A DNA stretch of 64,000 nt from Clostridium sp. DSM 17811 (lineage in GTDB: Bacteria; Bacillota; Clostridia; Clostridiales; Clostridiaceae). The position numbers and the translations under genes were made by a program. This document shows positions 7,807 through 17,602 of the stretch, piece by piece (the stretch's first letter is position 1; each line of letters opens with the position of its first letter). The stretch is from NCBI RefSeq assembly GCF_018861905.1, contig NZ_JAHLDU010000006.1, forward strand, positions 175,230-239,229, given 5' to 3'. The notes beneath the pieces were generated by a model, which worked only from the letters and a program-made list of their open reading frames with translations, was not told where the DNA came from and ran no database searches.

Positions 7807-8391
7807 TTATTTCCTCCCTACAAACTGTGTAACTTCTTGCACAGCTTCTTTAATGCCTTTAGTTACCGCTTTAGAAGAAATGGTAGCACCAGTCATTGCT
7901 TGAATATTATTTGTTTTTGTTGGATCTTTTGTCACTTCTAAATCTTTGACTGACTTACCTTTAAATTGGTTTCTAAAAGGATCTTTACTTGCATTGTCTC
8001 CAAGTCCAGGTGTTTCTTTAGTTTCTAATATAGTAAATTCAATAATTTTACCTTGTGGCGTAACTGCTACAAGCATTTTTATCGCTCCACCATATCCTTT
8101 ACTTTCTGCTGGCACAACATATCCAACTACTTTTCCATCTTTTTCTGCAGTAAACCATTCTGCCTTACCCTTTACAGGCGTAAATTTTTGTGCACCTACC
8201 ACTAGTGATTTCATTGCATCAGTTTTAATTCCTGCCGCTGTTTTCACTGCAACTGGTGCTGTAAAAAAATATACTACAGCAATAATCAATCCTGATATAA
8301 AACAGGCAATTGTTAAATTTATAGTGATTTGAAAAATGCTATATTTTTTCTCATGATTAACTTTAGGCTTGATATTATTCTCATCTGACAT
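7807..8391 (-). CDS. rnfG: Rnf complex subunit G, covalent flavoprotein
   Basis: 194 residues with one N-terminal membrane helix (23-45) and an extracytoplasmic FMN-binding domain. The motif MTGATISS near residue 166 is the (S/T)GAT flavinylation site where ApbE attaches FMN to threonine. The ETKETPGLGD segment is also conserved. The gene lies 6 bases after rnfD. Confidence 0.94.
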   Translation of the reverse strand: MSDENNIKPKVNHEKKYSIFQITINLTIACFISGLIIAVVYFFTAPVAVKTAAGIKTDAMKSLVVGAQKFTPVKGKAEWFTAEKDGKVVGYVVPAESKGYGGAIKMLVAVTPQGKIIEFTILETKETPGLGDNASKDPFRNQFKGKSVKDLEVTKDPTKTNNIQAMTGATISSKAVTKGIKEAVQEVTQFVGRK

Positions 8392-8397
8392 TTTTCA

Positions 8398-9387
8398 CTA
8401 CCCCCTTGCTCCAAATTTTACTGGCTTCATCAAGCGATCAATAAGCGGTGTAACTGCATTCATTAATAAAATAGAATAACAAACCCCTTCAGGGTATCCA
8501 CCCTTAAGCCTGATTAAAACAGTAATAACTCCAGCGCCAATAGCAAAAACTATCTGCCCTTTCTTTGTAATTGGAATGGTAACCATATCTGTAGCCATGA
8601 AAAAAGCTCCTATAATAAGGCCTCCAGCCATCATATGAAATAACGGATCCCCAGTAAACAAACCTGTTGGTCCACATATCCAAGTTAAAATACCTACAGT
8701 TCCAATCATAAATGCAGGAACTACCCAATTTGCATAACCTTTATAAATTAAATATATACCACCAATCATTAGTAAAACCGTAGATGTTTCACCAATACTT
8801 CCATTACGAAAGCCAACAAACATATCTTTATACATTTGAGGCGCACTTCCAAAAGTATCTATTAATTTTGAATATCCTTGTTGTTTTAAAATATTTAAAG
8901 GTGTTGCAGTAGACACTACGTCTACACTTGATGTAAATTTTGACCAAGTTGTCATAGCAACAGGCCATGACACCATAAGAGCAGCACGCCCAATATGAGC
9001 TGGATTGAAAATATTATATCCAAGACCACCCATAGCATGTTTTGCAATTACTATAGCTATAAATGAACCAACAATTGCCATATAAGGTGGTATTGCTGGT
9101 GGTAAACACATTGCAAGCAATAGTCCTGTCAAAAATGCACTTCCGTCTTTTATAGTTACTGGCTTTTTTCTAAGTTTTTGTACTATATATTCAAATCCTA
9201 CCGCAGACAAACTTCCCGCAAGTAATACGAATAAAGCAGACGTTCCAAAATGATAAATTGCAAAAAGCGCAGCTGGTGTTAATGCCATAGTAACAGTCCA
9301 CATAATTTTAGAAATAGATGCTTCTGCACGTATATGTGGAGAAGTTGATACGGTAAAGAGATTCTCTTGTAATTTCACTTCACTCAT
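8398..9387 (-). CDS. rnfD: Rnf complex subunit D, membrane flavoprotein
   Basis: 329 residues, about nine membrane helices. The STATPL motif near residue 178 is the covalent FMN site of RnfD/NqrB proteins. The N-terminal SPHIRAEASISKIMW and GGLGYNIFNPAHIGRA are family signatures. Its ATG overlaps the rnfC stop by four bases. It carries electrons through the membrane during ion pumping. Confidence 0.95.
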   Translation of the reverse strand: MSEVKLQENLFTVSTSPHIRAEASISKIMWTVTMALTPAALFAIYHFGTSALFVLLAGSLSAVGFEYIVQKLRKKPVTIKDGSAFLTGLLLAMCLPPAIPPYMAIVGSFIAIVIAKHAMGGLGYNIFNPAHIGRAALMVSWPVAMTTWSKFTSSVDVVSTATPLNILKQQGYSKLIDTFGSAPQMYKDMFVGFRNGSIGETSTVLLMIGGIYLIYKGYANWVVPAFMIGTVGILTWICGPTGLFTGDPLFHMMAGGLIIGAFFMATDMVTIPITKKGQIVFAIGAGVITVLIRLKGGYPEGVCYSILLMNAVTPLIDRLMKPVKFGARG

Positions 9388-10721
9388 TTAGCTAGAGCCT
9401 CCTTTTTTTTAGCAGCATCTGCATTGTTTCTCATTTTACTGTATTTAATGTATTGTACAATATTACGTTTAGCTGGACATACATAAACACAGCTTCCACA
9501 TTCAGCACAATCGAAAAGATTTTGTTCAAGTTTTGCTTCCTCATACATATCTCTTTCTCCGAGTATACTTAGCATACTTGGATTAAGTCCACAAGGACAA
9601 ACACTTACACATTTTCCACAACGTATACAGGGAGATTGAGTTCCATTATTAATATCTTTCTTAGTTAATCCAAGTATTCCAGAAACCCCTTTAATTATAG
9701 AAATATTTAAATTTGATTGAGCAAATCCCATCATAGGACCACCCATAATAATTTTAGCTGGTGGTTCGTTAAATCCGCCACAATTATCAATAGCCTCTTC
9801 AAATGTTGTTCCAATTCTAAGTAAAAGATTTTTAGGTTCTTTAACAGCACTTCCACTTATTGTTGTTACTCTTTCAATTAATGGGATTCCCCTTACAACT
9901 GCGTCACAAATTGCAACAACTGTACCTACATTTTGAACAACAACGCCCACATCCATTGGTAAGCTTCCTGATGGAACCTCACGATCTACAAGTACTTTAA
10001 TAAGCATTTTTTCCGCACCTTGTGGATATTTAGTTGGTATCGCCATTACTTTAACCGTAGTTCCTTCAAACGCCTTTTGCATAGCAATAACAGCATCTGG
10101 TTTATTGTCTTCTATTCCAACAAATGCTTTCTCAACTCCAAGAACCTTCATTACTAATTTTACCCCAATAGCAATTTTATCTGAATGTTCAAGCATCATT
10201 CTGTGATCTGCTGTTAAAAAAGGCTCACATTCTGCTGCATTCAAAATAAAAGTATCTATTTTCTTATCTTTTGGTGGTGATAATTTTACGAAAGTTGGAA
10301 AAGTAGCTCCTCCCATTCCAACGATACCTGCATCTTTAATGATACCTTTTATTTCATCAGAACTTAACTTCTCCCAGTCGCGAACAAGAGGGATTCCTTC
10401 TATCCATTCGTCTTTTCCATCATTTTCAATTACGATAGAAAGACATTTTCCAAATACCGGATGAGGATACAAAGCTATATCCTTAACCATACCTGATATA
10501 GATGCATGTACTGGACTTGAAACAAAAGCTGGACTAGTTGCTATAACCTGTCCCTTCTTTACATAATCACCCTTTGCTACAGTTGGCACACAAGGAGCAC
10601 CGATATGCTGACTCACAGGAATAACAACTTTACTTGGTAAAGTTGCTATTTCTATAGGCTTGCTCGCGGTGTAATTTTTAGAACCATTTGGATGTATTCC
10701 TCCACGAAAACTTTTTATCAC
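9384..10721 (-). CDS. rnfC: Rnf complex subunit C, NADH-site Fe-S flavoprotein
   Basis: 445 residues. The N terminus FRGGIHPNGSKNYTASKPIE is typical of RnfC. It is followed by a glycine-rich NADH/FMN domain (GMGGATFPT near residue 146, AAECEPFLTADHRMM) and two C-terminal 4Fe-4S motifs, CIRCGKCVSVCPCGLNP and CAECGSCVYVCPAKRN. RnfC reduces NAD+ or oxidises NADH at the cytoplasmic face. It is the first true rnf gene, 74 bases after the RseC-like gene. Confidence 0.95.
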   Translation of the reverse strand: MIKSFRGGIHPNGSKNYTASKPIEIATLPSKVVIPVSQHIGAPCVPTVAKGDYVKKGQVIATSPAFVSSPVHASISGMVKDIALYPHPVFGKCLSIVIENDGKDEWIEGIPLVRDWEKLSSDEIKGIIKDAGIVGMGGATFPTFVKLSPPKDKKIDTFILNAAECEPFLTADHRMMLEHSDKIAIGVKLVMKVLGVEKAFVGIEDNKPDAVIAMQKAFEGTTVKVMAIPTKYPQGAEKMLIKVLVDREVPSGSLPMDVGVVVQNVGTVVAICDAVVRGIPLIERVTTISGSAVKEPKNLLLRIGTTFEEAIDNCGGFNEPPAKIIMGGPMMGFAQSNLNISIIKGVSGILGLTKKDINNGTQSPCIRCGKCVSVCPCGLNPSMLSILGERDMYEEAKLEQNLFDCAECGSCVYVCPAKRNIVQYIKYSKMRNNADAAKKKEALAK

Positions 10722-10795
10722 TTTTCCACACCTCTTTTAAAATATTTAAAATTTGTGAACTATAATAGATATAATCAAATTCGAAAAAATTATAT

Positions 10796-11215
10796 TCAAG
10801 ATAAACTTTTAGTAATCACAGGTTGCATTTTGTCATTATTATGAGCGTACTTTTCAAAGTGTTTTATATTAATAATTGATAATACAAATGTTATTATTCC
10901 GCCTCCAATTTGAAATCCCCGAACAGGATACCCAAATTTTCTAGCTATCACTTGTCCAACAATAACACCTATTACAACCATAACAAGAGGAAGTATATAT
11001 ACAACAAAAGCTGCCATTAACATATTTGTATCTTTCATTTCAAATGCAATTCTCTGACCAATTTTAGCTCCAATAGGATTTTTAGCCTCTATTACAACTG
11101 AATTATCGCCAGGACATGCGCCACAATTTTTACACTCATTATGCCTTCCTACTTTTACTTTCGCAATATTATCCTTAGAAATCTCTATTATAATTCCTTC
11201 TTCTTCTTTTACCAC
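10796..11215 (-). CDS. SoxR-reducing/RseC-family membrane protein at head of rnf operon
   Basis: 139 residues. The N-terminal half has a C-x5-C-x2-C-x2-C cysteine cluster (CKNCGACPG near residue 29), and the C-terminal half has two membrane helices with a GGGI turn. This is the RseC/RsxC-associated family, known to work with Rnf-like complexes to reduce iron-sulfur proteins such as SoxR. Its position as first gene of the rnf transcription unit supports an accessory or assembly role. A truncated paralogue without the cysteine domain lies at 44126-44404. Confidence 0.85.
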   Translation of the reverse strand: MVKEEEGIIIEISKDNIAKVKVGRHNECKNCGACPGDNSVVIEAKNPIGAKIGQRIAFEMKDTNMLMAAFVVYILPLVMVVIGVIVGQVIARKFGYPVRGFQIGGGIITFVLSIINIKHFEKYAHNNDKMQPVITKSLS

Positions 11216-11423
11216 CTCTACAGCTCCTTTCTCTACTACAATATTAATTATATTATACTTGCAAGGAACTATTTATATGATAATTAAACGCTCCCCCTTT
11301 GATTATAATATCAATTATATTATAAGCCTATAATAAAATTCGTCTAATTACTTCCTGTCGAATTATATATATAATTAAGCTCCTATCTCTCAAGATAGTT
11401 TTATTTAGTATAAAAGTCAACAA

Positions 11424-11441
11424 TAATTAAATTTTTAACAA
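11424..11441. promoter_or_regulatory. Weak Rex-like box in the rnf leader
   Basis: TAATTAA-ATTT-TTAACAA has one perfect half-site and five of seven matches in the other half of TTGTTAANNNNTTAACAA. It is ~210 bases before the RseC-like start codon. In so AT-rich a region it could arise by chance. Confidence 0.35.
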
Positions 11442-11705
11442 ATGTCTATGTAATAATTTACATGCCTTATATATAAGAAACTATTTTTAAAATATACACA
11501 GTTGCTTATTCATTATTTTAACCTTTATATATAATATTGATTTTACTAATGTTTTTGGCAATACAGTCCCATATTTCCGAATTAGCGTCTTATAATAACA
11601 AAGCATTCTGTTATATTTACTTTTTTCAGTACTAGAACAGTTATATACATTAATTACTTATTATTTTTTTAGATTTTTTTAGATTTGTTAAGTTTTTGTT
11701 AAATA

Positions 11706-11723
11706 ACGTTAAAACATTAACAA
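11706..11723. promoter_or_regulatory. Rex-like operator upstream of the rnf operon
   Basis: ACGTTAAAACATTAACAA is identical base for base to the box before nadE copy 1 and matches the Rex consensus except for the outer AC. Additional TTGTTAA half-sites lie immediately to its left (about 11679-11703). It is ~490 bases from the first rnf-operon gene and 25 bases before an extended -10 on the plus strand, so it may serve either direction. Confidence 0.5.
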
Positions 11724-11747
11724 CTACCGTTTTTACGTATAGATTTA

Positions 11748-11870
11748 TGGTATAATTTTAATCACGAAGATAGGTAATTGAGGGGGTTAAGACCCACCAC
11801 TTTAAAATTATTTAACTTTATATTTTCAATATTGATATCATTTAATTGAAAACTAATCCTTTTTTTCTAT
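11748..11870 (+). ncRNA. Candidate small RNA next to the Rex-like box
   Basis: TGGTATAAT at 11748-11756 is a perfect extended -10 (TGnTATAAT), predicting a start near 11763. The downstream sequence contains a short GGGT-TAAG-ACCC hairpin at about 11784, a TTTTCAAT/ATTGAAAA hairpin (11823-11852) and a T-rich tract near 11860-11867. No ORF follows it on this strand, and it points toward the 3' end of the cyclase gene. Transcription is inferred only. Confidence 0.3.
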
Positions 11871-11932
11871 ATAGTCAGGAATTTGTAAAACTACTCGTAA
11901 AACAGAATATAATTACAATTAAATCTCTCAAT

Positions 11933-12565
11933 TTATAATATCATTAAGCCTTTTATTAAAACTATTCTAGCAGGTGCACCATCTATCCCTTTAAGTTTAA
12001 GTGGAAGCGCACACATGAAGTACTCATCCTCTGAAACTTCTTTTAACCTGACACCCTCTATTATAATTATGCCTTTATTAAAAAGTGTTTTATGGGTTTC
12101 ATGACCTGGCTGAGCTCTTTCTATTCCAAAGGAATCTATTGCCACCCCAGCTATTTCCTTTTCTGCCAAGTACTCTGCTCCACTTATTGAGAGATATACA
12201 AAATCTGATTCATACCCCTCCTTAAATGAATTTTTAGTTTTAAGTAATAAGAATTCAAATGGCTTAATGTTTTTATCTATAAGATCATCTTTTGTTATTG
12301 AACCTATAACTTTAGTTAAGTCTATCACTCTACATTTTCTAATCAATTTAGTTAGATCTATAACATCTATTGTATCACCATCATTATCCACATGAAATGC
12401 TGCATCAATATGAGTTCCTGTATGTACATTCATATACAAACTAGATTCATTTATTTTATCTTTGGGAATTTTACTTTCAAATTTAATTACTGGTCTTTTT
12501 TCCTCTTTATTCTTGTATACTCCCATATCCTTTTCAATAATCATAGATATATCATATATAATCAT
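11933..12565 (-). CDS. Cyclase-family metal-dependent hydrolase (KynB-like)
   Basis: About 210 residues with the cyclase/formamidase signature HTGTHIDAAFH near residue 51, where the usual form is HxGTHxDAPxH; the histidines and aspartate bind metal. The family includes kynurenine formamidase and bacterial arylformamidases, but the substrate here is not evident. A TTG at 12580 is in frame, but GAGGAGGG sits just before ATG at 12565, so that start is preferred. It follows zwf immediately, with its Shine-Dalgarno next to the zwf stop, so the two are cotranscribed. Confidence 0.78.
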   Translation of the reverse strand: MIIYDISMIIEKDMGVYKNKEEKRPVIKFESKIPKDKINESSLYMNVHTGTHIDAAFHVDNDGDTIDVIDLTKLIRKCRVIDLTKVIGSITKDDLIDKNIKPFEFLLLKTKNSFKEGYESDFVYLSISGAEYLAEKEIAGVAIDSFGIERAQPGHETHKTLFNKGIIIIEGVRLKEVSEDEYFMCALPLKLKGIDGAPARIVLIKGLMIL

Positions 12566-12576
12566 GTTATCCCTCC

Positions 12577-14079
12577 TCAAAGTTCAGTGCTCCACCACTG
12601 TCTGCCATCCTTTTCAATTAAATCTACTGCTCCCGTAGGTCCTGGTGTTCCCGCCGCGTAGTTAGGGTAATTAGAAACATCATTCTCATATCCTTTTTCA
12701 ATACTTTCAATGAATTTCCAAGAATATTCAAGTTCATCCCACCTTGTGAATAAAGATGAATTATTTCTAATTGCCTCAAGTAACAACTTCTCATAGGCCT
12801 CAGGCGAATCATTTAAATACTTACAACTTTGGCAATAATCTAACTCTACCTTTTCCATTTTAAAGTCATTACCAGGCTTTTTAGCATTTATTTGAAAATA
12901 AAAGCCCTCCTCTGGCTGAATTTTTAAAACTAAAAGATTACTACCTATTTGGTCAAATTCTTTATAATAATTAATTCCAGCAAGTTTTTTAAACTGAATA
13001 ACTATTTCCGTACTTTTTGTATCCATTCTTTTTCCTGCTCTTATATAAATTGGCACTCCCCCAAAACGGAAATTATCTATATAAGTCTTAAGTGCTATAA
13101 ATGTATCTGTATTAGATTCCCTAGATACCCTTTCTTCTTGTCTATAGCCCACTACCATGGCTTCATTAACGGTTCCCGGACCATATTGACCTCGAACTAT
13201 ATCTTCCTTTAATGAGGCCGAAGTAAAAGGTCTTAGCGATCTAAGCACCTTAACTTTTTCATCTCTTATAGATTCCGGATCAAAATCCACTGGAGGTTCC
13301 ATTGCAATCATTGTAAGCATCTGTAATAAATGATTTTGAAGCATATCTTTTAATATACCCGCATTTTCATAATATGCCCCTCTGTTTTCTACACCTATTA
13401 GTTCATTAGATGTAATTTGGATATTATCAATATAATTTGAATTCCATAAAGGTTCGAATAGAGAATTACCAAATCTAATTGCTAATATATTTTGGATCAT
13501 TTCCTTTCCTAAATAATGATCTATTCTAAATATATCCTCTTCCGGTATAAGTTTTGATATATTATTATTTAAAATTCTTGCAGTTTTCAAATTTGATCCA
13601 AAAGGCTTTTCTATCATTACTCTCTGCCAACCTATTGATTTACAAACCATATTATTGTTTTTTAAGTTTCTAATTATACCCTCAAAAAACTCTGGTGCAA
13701 CTGCTAAATAATATAATCTATTTCCTCTTGTTGAATATTCATTATCCATTGTTTCCAAAAATAAATCTAAATCCTTATATCCTTGATTATTTGAAGTAAA
13801 ATCAAAATTCTTATAGAATATTCTCTTAATAAAATTATCCCATAATTTATTATTCAAAGGAAATCTAGAGAATTCTTTTACATACTCATGCATTTCTTCC
13901 CTATATTGTTCACTTGTCTTTTCTTGTCTTCCTATAGACACAATTGTAAAATTCTCAGATAATTTCCCCTCATGCATTAAGCTAAAAATAGCTGGAATAA
14001 GTTTTCTTTTTGTCAGATCACCAGTTCCACCAAAAATTACAAACATACTAGAAAGTTCTATATCCATATTTTTCTCCAT
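12577..14079 (-). CDS. zwf: Glucose-6-phosphate 1-dehydrogenase
   Basis: 500 residues. The N-terminal Rossmann motif is FGGTGDLTKRKLIPA near residue 16, followed by the EKPFG segment near 158 and the substrate-binding signature RIDHYLGKE near 185. It oxidises glucose 6-phosphate with NAD(P)+, starting the oxidative pentose phosphate pathway. AGGGTGAA precedes ATG; a second ATG four codons in is possible. A KDPG aldolase gene is found at 55 kb, but no 6-phosphogluconolactonase or edd gene is adjacent. Confidence 0.95.
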   Translation of the reverse strand: MEKNMDIELSSMFVIFGGTGDLTKRKLIPAIFSLMHEGKLSENFTIVSIGRQEKTSEQYREEMHEYVKEFSRFPLNNKLWDNFIKRIFYKNFDFTSNNQGYKDLDLFLETMDNEYSTRGNRLYYLAVAPEFFEGIIRNLKNNNMVCKSIGWQRVMIEKPFGSNLKTARILNNNISKLIPEEDIFRIDHYLGKEMIQNILAIRFGNSLFEPLWNSNYIDNIQITSNELIGVENRGAYYENAGILKDMLQNHLLQMLTMIAMEPPVDFDPESIRDEKVKVLRSLRPFTSASLKEDIVRGQYGPGTVNEAMVVGYRQEERVSRESNTDTFIALKTYIDNFRFGGVPIYIRAGKRMDTKSTEIVIQFKKLAGINYYKEFDQIGSNLLVLKIQPEEGFYFQINAKKPGNDFKMEKVELDYCQSCKYLNDSPEAYEKLLLEAIRNNSSLFTRWDELEYSWKFIESIEKGYENDVSNYPNYAAGTPGPTGAVDLIEKDGRQWWSTEL

Positions 14080-14244
14080 TCAAAGTTCACCCTACTCCTA
14101 TTTTTTTATAAAATTAAGGAATATTAACCTTATTAATTAATATACCACAAACAGCATCACACATAACAATATACCCGTAAGTACTTTATTAGAAATTAAT
14201 GTACATTATACCCTTTTTATTATAATTTACAATGCACATAAAAA

Positions 14245-14274
14245 AACAACTTGTAAAAAATTTTACAAGTTGTT
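14245..14274 (-). terminator. Intrinsic terminator after the lipoprotein gene
   Basis: Stem AACAACTTGTAAAA / TTTTACAAGTTGTT with a very short loop and an A-run on the plus side giving a U-tract in the minus transcript. Confidence 0.85.
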
Positions 14275-14313
14275 CTTATTTATGTCCTATAAACCAACAA
14301 TAGATGCCCCTTG

Positions 14314-15534
14314 CTAATTTGTAAGTAATTTTGTGTTAGATAACTTCAATATATCATTATAGTTAAATGAATTAGTTGAATTTGTTTTTGGTAACACAAT
14401 ATCAATATTTTTATTAATATTAGTTATATCTGTATTAAAATCTATGCCTATAGTATATATACCAGTTTGGTCACTATTACTTGCCACAGCTGTTTTACTA
14501 GCTAATTTGTTTATGCTAGGTAAATCAACTACAAATTCTGCATTACCTTTTTCATTTACAACATAACCATCCTTATTAATAGTATATCTAATTGTAATTC
14601 CTTTATCTCCAAGAATTTTAAGATTATCAATAGATTCTAATGATTTATTCATACTTTTAAGTTGTTGTGGCAATTGAGTTGTTATATCGCCAAATGCCTT
14701 ATTTATTTCATCCTTGCTAGTTTTATCCTGACCATCAGTTACATCATAAACTGACATCATAGCTTTCATATAATCCTGAGTAAAACTCATAGCATCCTTG
14801 CTCTCTGAAAGGTTATTCAAAGTATAATGCATTAAATCTTTAAATGATTTATCATTTAGCTTTACTTCATAAGTATTTGAAGATTGCATTACGTTATCTT
14901 GCAAGAAGCTTTGACTTCCTATATAGGTAACATACTTTGTAGTCGGATTAAATTGTTTAGCATATTTAACTATAAAATCAGTTAATTTAGGTTGGAATTC
15001 TTTGCTAAAAGCCATAAGTTTTTTATAATCAGTTTTAGGCATACCTGGTGTACTTGGCATATTCGCTAAATCCATTGCCATGTATTCTTTACCTTTTAAC
15101 TCAGTTGGAAGCTGCGATGAAAGCAATTGAGGAATTTTATACAACTCATTAATCACAGGTTTTTCTCCAGTTATATCTGTATTAACCCAAATGCTCATGT
15201 TTATAGGATCTGGAGATTGAACTAATTGTAATGATATATCGCTTTGCATTTTTGAAATTGTTCTGTCTGCATTCTGATTGGTTTTAGTTACCATAGAAAT
15301 TTTAGTTCCATTTATAGATGGCAACACAGTATCCATCATTTGTTTCTCTTTTACCGACATATTAGTGCCTGAAACCTTAAGTGAAATATCAGTTTTACTC
15401 TGCATAGAGTTTATTGTTTGTGACTTTGTAAATGTCTTCACAAGTGCAAACCCATCAGTTGAACACCCAGCGAATAGTGAAGTCGTCATAATTAAACCAA
15501 CACCCAAAGCTAACATTTTCTTAGTTTTTATCAT
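14314..15534 (-). CDS. Surface lipoprotein of unknown function
   Basis: About 406 residues from ATG at 15534, chosen because AAGGGGGAA lies 7 bases upstream; an in-frame start 12 codons earlier lacks a ribosome site. MIKTKKMLALGVGLIMTTSL is a signal sequence followed by lipobox LFAGC, so the mature protein is probably lipid-anchored at the cysteine near residue 23. The rest is polar, with many Ser/Thr/Asn/Lys and no repeats or known catalytic motif. It has its own terminator and seems monocistronic. Confidence 0.75.
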   Translation of the reverse strand: MIKTKKMLALGVGLIMTTSLFAGCSTDGFALVKTFTKSQTINSMQSKTDISLKVSGTNMSVKEKQMMDTVLPSINGTKISMVTKTNQNADRTISKMQSDISLQLVQSPDPINMSIWVNTDITGEKPVINELYKIPQLLSSQLPTELKGKEYMAMDLANMPSTPGMPKTDYKKLMAFSKEFQPKLTDFIVKYAKQFNPTTKYVTYIGSQSFLQDNVMQSSNTYEVKLNDKSFKDLMHYTLNNLSESKDAMSFTQDYMKAMMSVYDVTDGQDKTSKDEINKAFGDITTQLPQQLKSMNKSLESIDNLKILGDKGITIRYTINKDGYVVNEKGNAEFVVDLPSINKLASKTAVASNSDQTGIYTIGIDFNTDITNINKNIDIVLPKTNSTNSFNYNDILKLSNTKLLTN

Positions 15535-15711
15535 TGTTATTTCCCCCTTAAATATTAAATATATTGACATTCTTTATTATGCTTTATTTATAAACCATAT
15601 AAATAGAGCCAATTCTATTATAATTTTTATGCCACTATATATTTATATTACCATTATGAAGCAAAAATGTAAATATTCAATGTATTTAAATAAAATAATT
15701 TTAGAGGAATA

Positions 15712-17505
15712 TTATTTTTTTGTACTACTCACATTACTTGGAGCCATATTGATTATTGGAAATAATTCTAAAAACAACTTACGCGCCGCAGGCACTGCCG
15801 TTTGCGCAGCATAATAATTCGAAGCGTTTGGTTCCTCTATAGTGATTACTAAACTCACTTTCGGGTCGCTGGCAGGGGCCATACCAGCAAATGAGGATAC
15901 ATATTTACCAGTGTTATAACCTCCGTCGATACTGTTAACTTTATTTGCAGTTCCAGTTTTTCCTGCTATATGATAACCATCAATATACGTACCAACTGCT
16001 GTTCCTTCTTTAACTACTCTTTCCAAATACGTCCTTAACTTAGCTGCTTTTTCTTTGCTCATTATTGTTTTCTCATTTAGATTACTAAACTGCTTGTCTA
16101 TAACCTTTTTTCCATTTTCAATATGAGATATGTCTTTCATAACATGTGGTGTTATCCATGTCCCTCCATTTGCCACTGCGTTAAACGCTGCAATATACTG
16201 TATCTGAGTAACTGCAACACCTTGTCCATATGCCATTGTAGCAAGATCAATCGGTGTTATATTATTTAATTCTTTTACAATCCCTGTGCCCTCGCCCGGC
16301 ATGTCAATATTCGTTTTCTGTCCAAATCCAGCAAGCTCTATAAATTTGTAAAAGTTAGCCTTTCCTATCATCTGCCCTAGTTTAACAAACCCTACATTAT
16401 CTGAATTTTTAATTATATCCGAGAAAGTCTCAATTCCATAATTTTCTTTATTATCGCTATATAATAATTTATTTCCAACCTTAATGCTACCATTACTTAT
16501 AAATCGGTCCTTATCCGTTACAGCATTATTTTGAAGTGCTGCAGCTGATGTTATAACCTTAAAAATTGATCCTGGTTCAAATGCATTGCTAATGGCTCTA
16601 TTCTTCCAAATTTCCTGTATTTCTTTGCTTGTCTTTCCTTCTACATATGGAATATTTAAATTATAATCCGGTGCATTAGCCATTGCCATAATTTCGCCAT
16701 TCTTTGGGTTCATAATTGTTATACTTACAGATTTTGCACCATTTTTAGCTAATGTTTCTTTTGCAACTTTCTGCGCTAACTCTTGAACTCGTTCATCAAT
16801 AGTTAATGTTAAGTCCTTTCCGTTTACTGGTTGAACTGTCACTGCTTCCGTATAAGGTAATTCATTACTCTCCCTATCCGCTTCAACTACCTTAACTCCG
16901 GGAACACCTGCTAATTCATTATTGTAACTTAATTCAACGCCATTGACTCCATTTCCATCTAAATTAGTATGCCCCATTACATGTGATAAAAAGTTATCGT
17001 TTGGGTATGTCCTCTCAACATCTTTTGAAATTATTATTCCACTATATTTTAGAGCCTTAATATTATCCACAACTTTCTTCTCTACCTTTCTTTTAAGTGA
17101 TACAAATTGTAATGGATTCCCCTTGTTATCTTTGTCATCTAATATCTCCTTAATTTTGCTCTTATCAATATTTAGTATTTTCGACAATTGAAGATCCGCT
17201 TGTTCCTCTGGTATTTTTTTTTCTACTAAATATTTTTTTAATACATTTAAATCAACATCAAGTCTATAAATATTCATACTTAATGCCAGTTCTTGACCAT
17301 TTCTATCTAGAATCGCTCCTCTTATAGGAGGTACCGCTATATTTTTTGTCTGCTGCTGTAATGCCAAAGATTTATACTTCGACCCGTTAACGGCCATTAA
17401 ATAAACCATTCTGCCAACAAGAGCACTAAATACCAAAGAAAATAATACAGCTACAATTAAAATTCTTTTACCTCGCTCCCTTTTCCCTTTCAATCTACTC
17501 ACCAA
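15712..17505 (-). CDS. Class B penicillin-binding protein (FtsI/SpoVD-like transpeptidase)
   Basis: 597 residues: a cytoplasmic basic tail, one membrane helix (14-35), a PBP dimer domain with RGAILDRNG near residue 62, and a transpeptidase domain with catalytic SxxK in EPGSIFKV near 310, SxN as SDN near 369 and KTG in AGKTGTA near 514. It cross-links septal or elongation peptidoglycan outside the membrane. There is no C-terminal PASTA domain, unlike typical SpoVD. It is not in a dcw cluster here. Whether it acts in division or sporulation cannot be decided from sequence alone. Confidence 0.88.
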   Translation of the reverse strand: MVSRLKGKRERGKRILIVAVLFSLVFSALVGRMVYLMAVNGSKYKSLALQQQTKNIAVPPIRGAILDRNGQELALSMNIYRLDVDLNVLKKYLVEKKIPEEQADLQLSKILNIDKSKIKEILDDKDNKGNPLQFVSLKRKVEKKVVDNIKALKYSGIIISKDVERTYPNDNFLSHVMGHTNLDGNGVNGVELSYNNELAGVPGVKVVEADRESNELPYTEAVTVQPVNGKDLTLTIDERVQELAQKVAKETLAKNGAKSVSITIMNPKNGEIMAMANAPDYNLNIPYVEGKTSKEIQEIWKNRAISNAFEPGSIFKVITSAAALQNNAVTDKDRFISNGSIKVGNKLLYSDNKENYGIETFSDIIKNSDNVGFVKLGQMIGKANFYKFIELAGFGQKTNIDMPGEGTGIVKELNNITPIDLATMAYGQGVAVTQIQYIAAFNAVANGGTWITPHVMKDISHIENGKKVIDKQFSNLNEKTIMSKEKAAKLRTYLERVVKEGTAVGTYIDGYHIAGKTGTANKVNSIDGGYNTGKYVSSFAGMAPASDPKVSLVITIEEPNASNYYAAQTAVPAARKLFLELFPIINMAPSNVSSTKK

Positions 17506-17602
17506 CCTATTCTATATTTTAAATTAGAACTACACTTCATAATATAAATGTTTTATTAATTGTATCATAAACAATTAATATAGTTCCTAATTCACGCAAA
17601 AA

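Larger units (their letters stand above)
11216..11932. other. 717-bp gene-free leader upstream of the rnf operon
   Basis: No credible coding frame is seen on either strand. The region holds two Rex-like boxes, a perfect extended -10 on the plus strand, and two near-repeats of an ATAT(T/C)AATTATATTATA block at about 11242 and 11307. The rnf promoter must lie here on the minus strand, but I could not choose one with confidence because TATAAT-like strings are frequent in this AT-rich stretch. Confidence 0.6.

Noticed and set aside
5796..10000. Several plus-strand ORFs of 60-160 codons opposite the rnf genes
   Set aside because: They are antisense shadows of strongly conserved Rnf subunits and lack ribosome sites.
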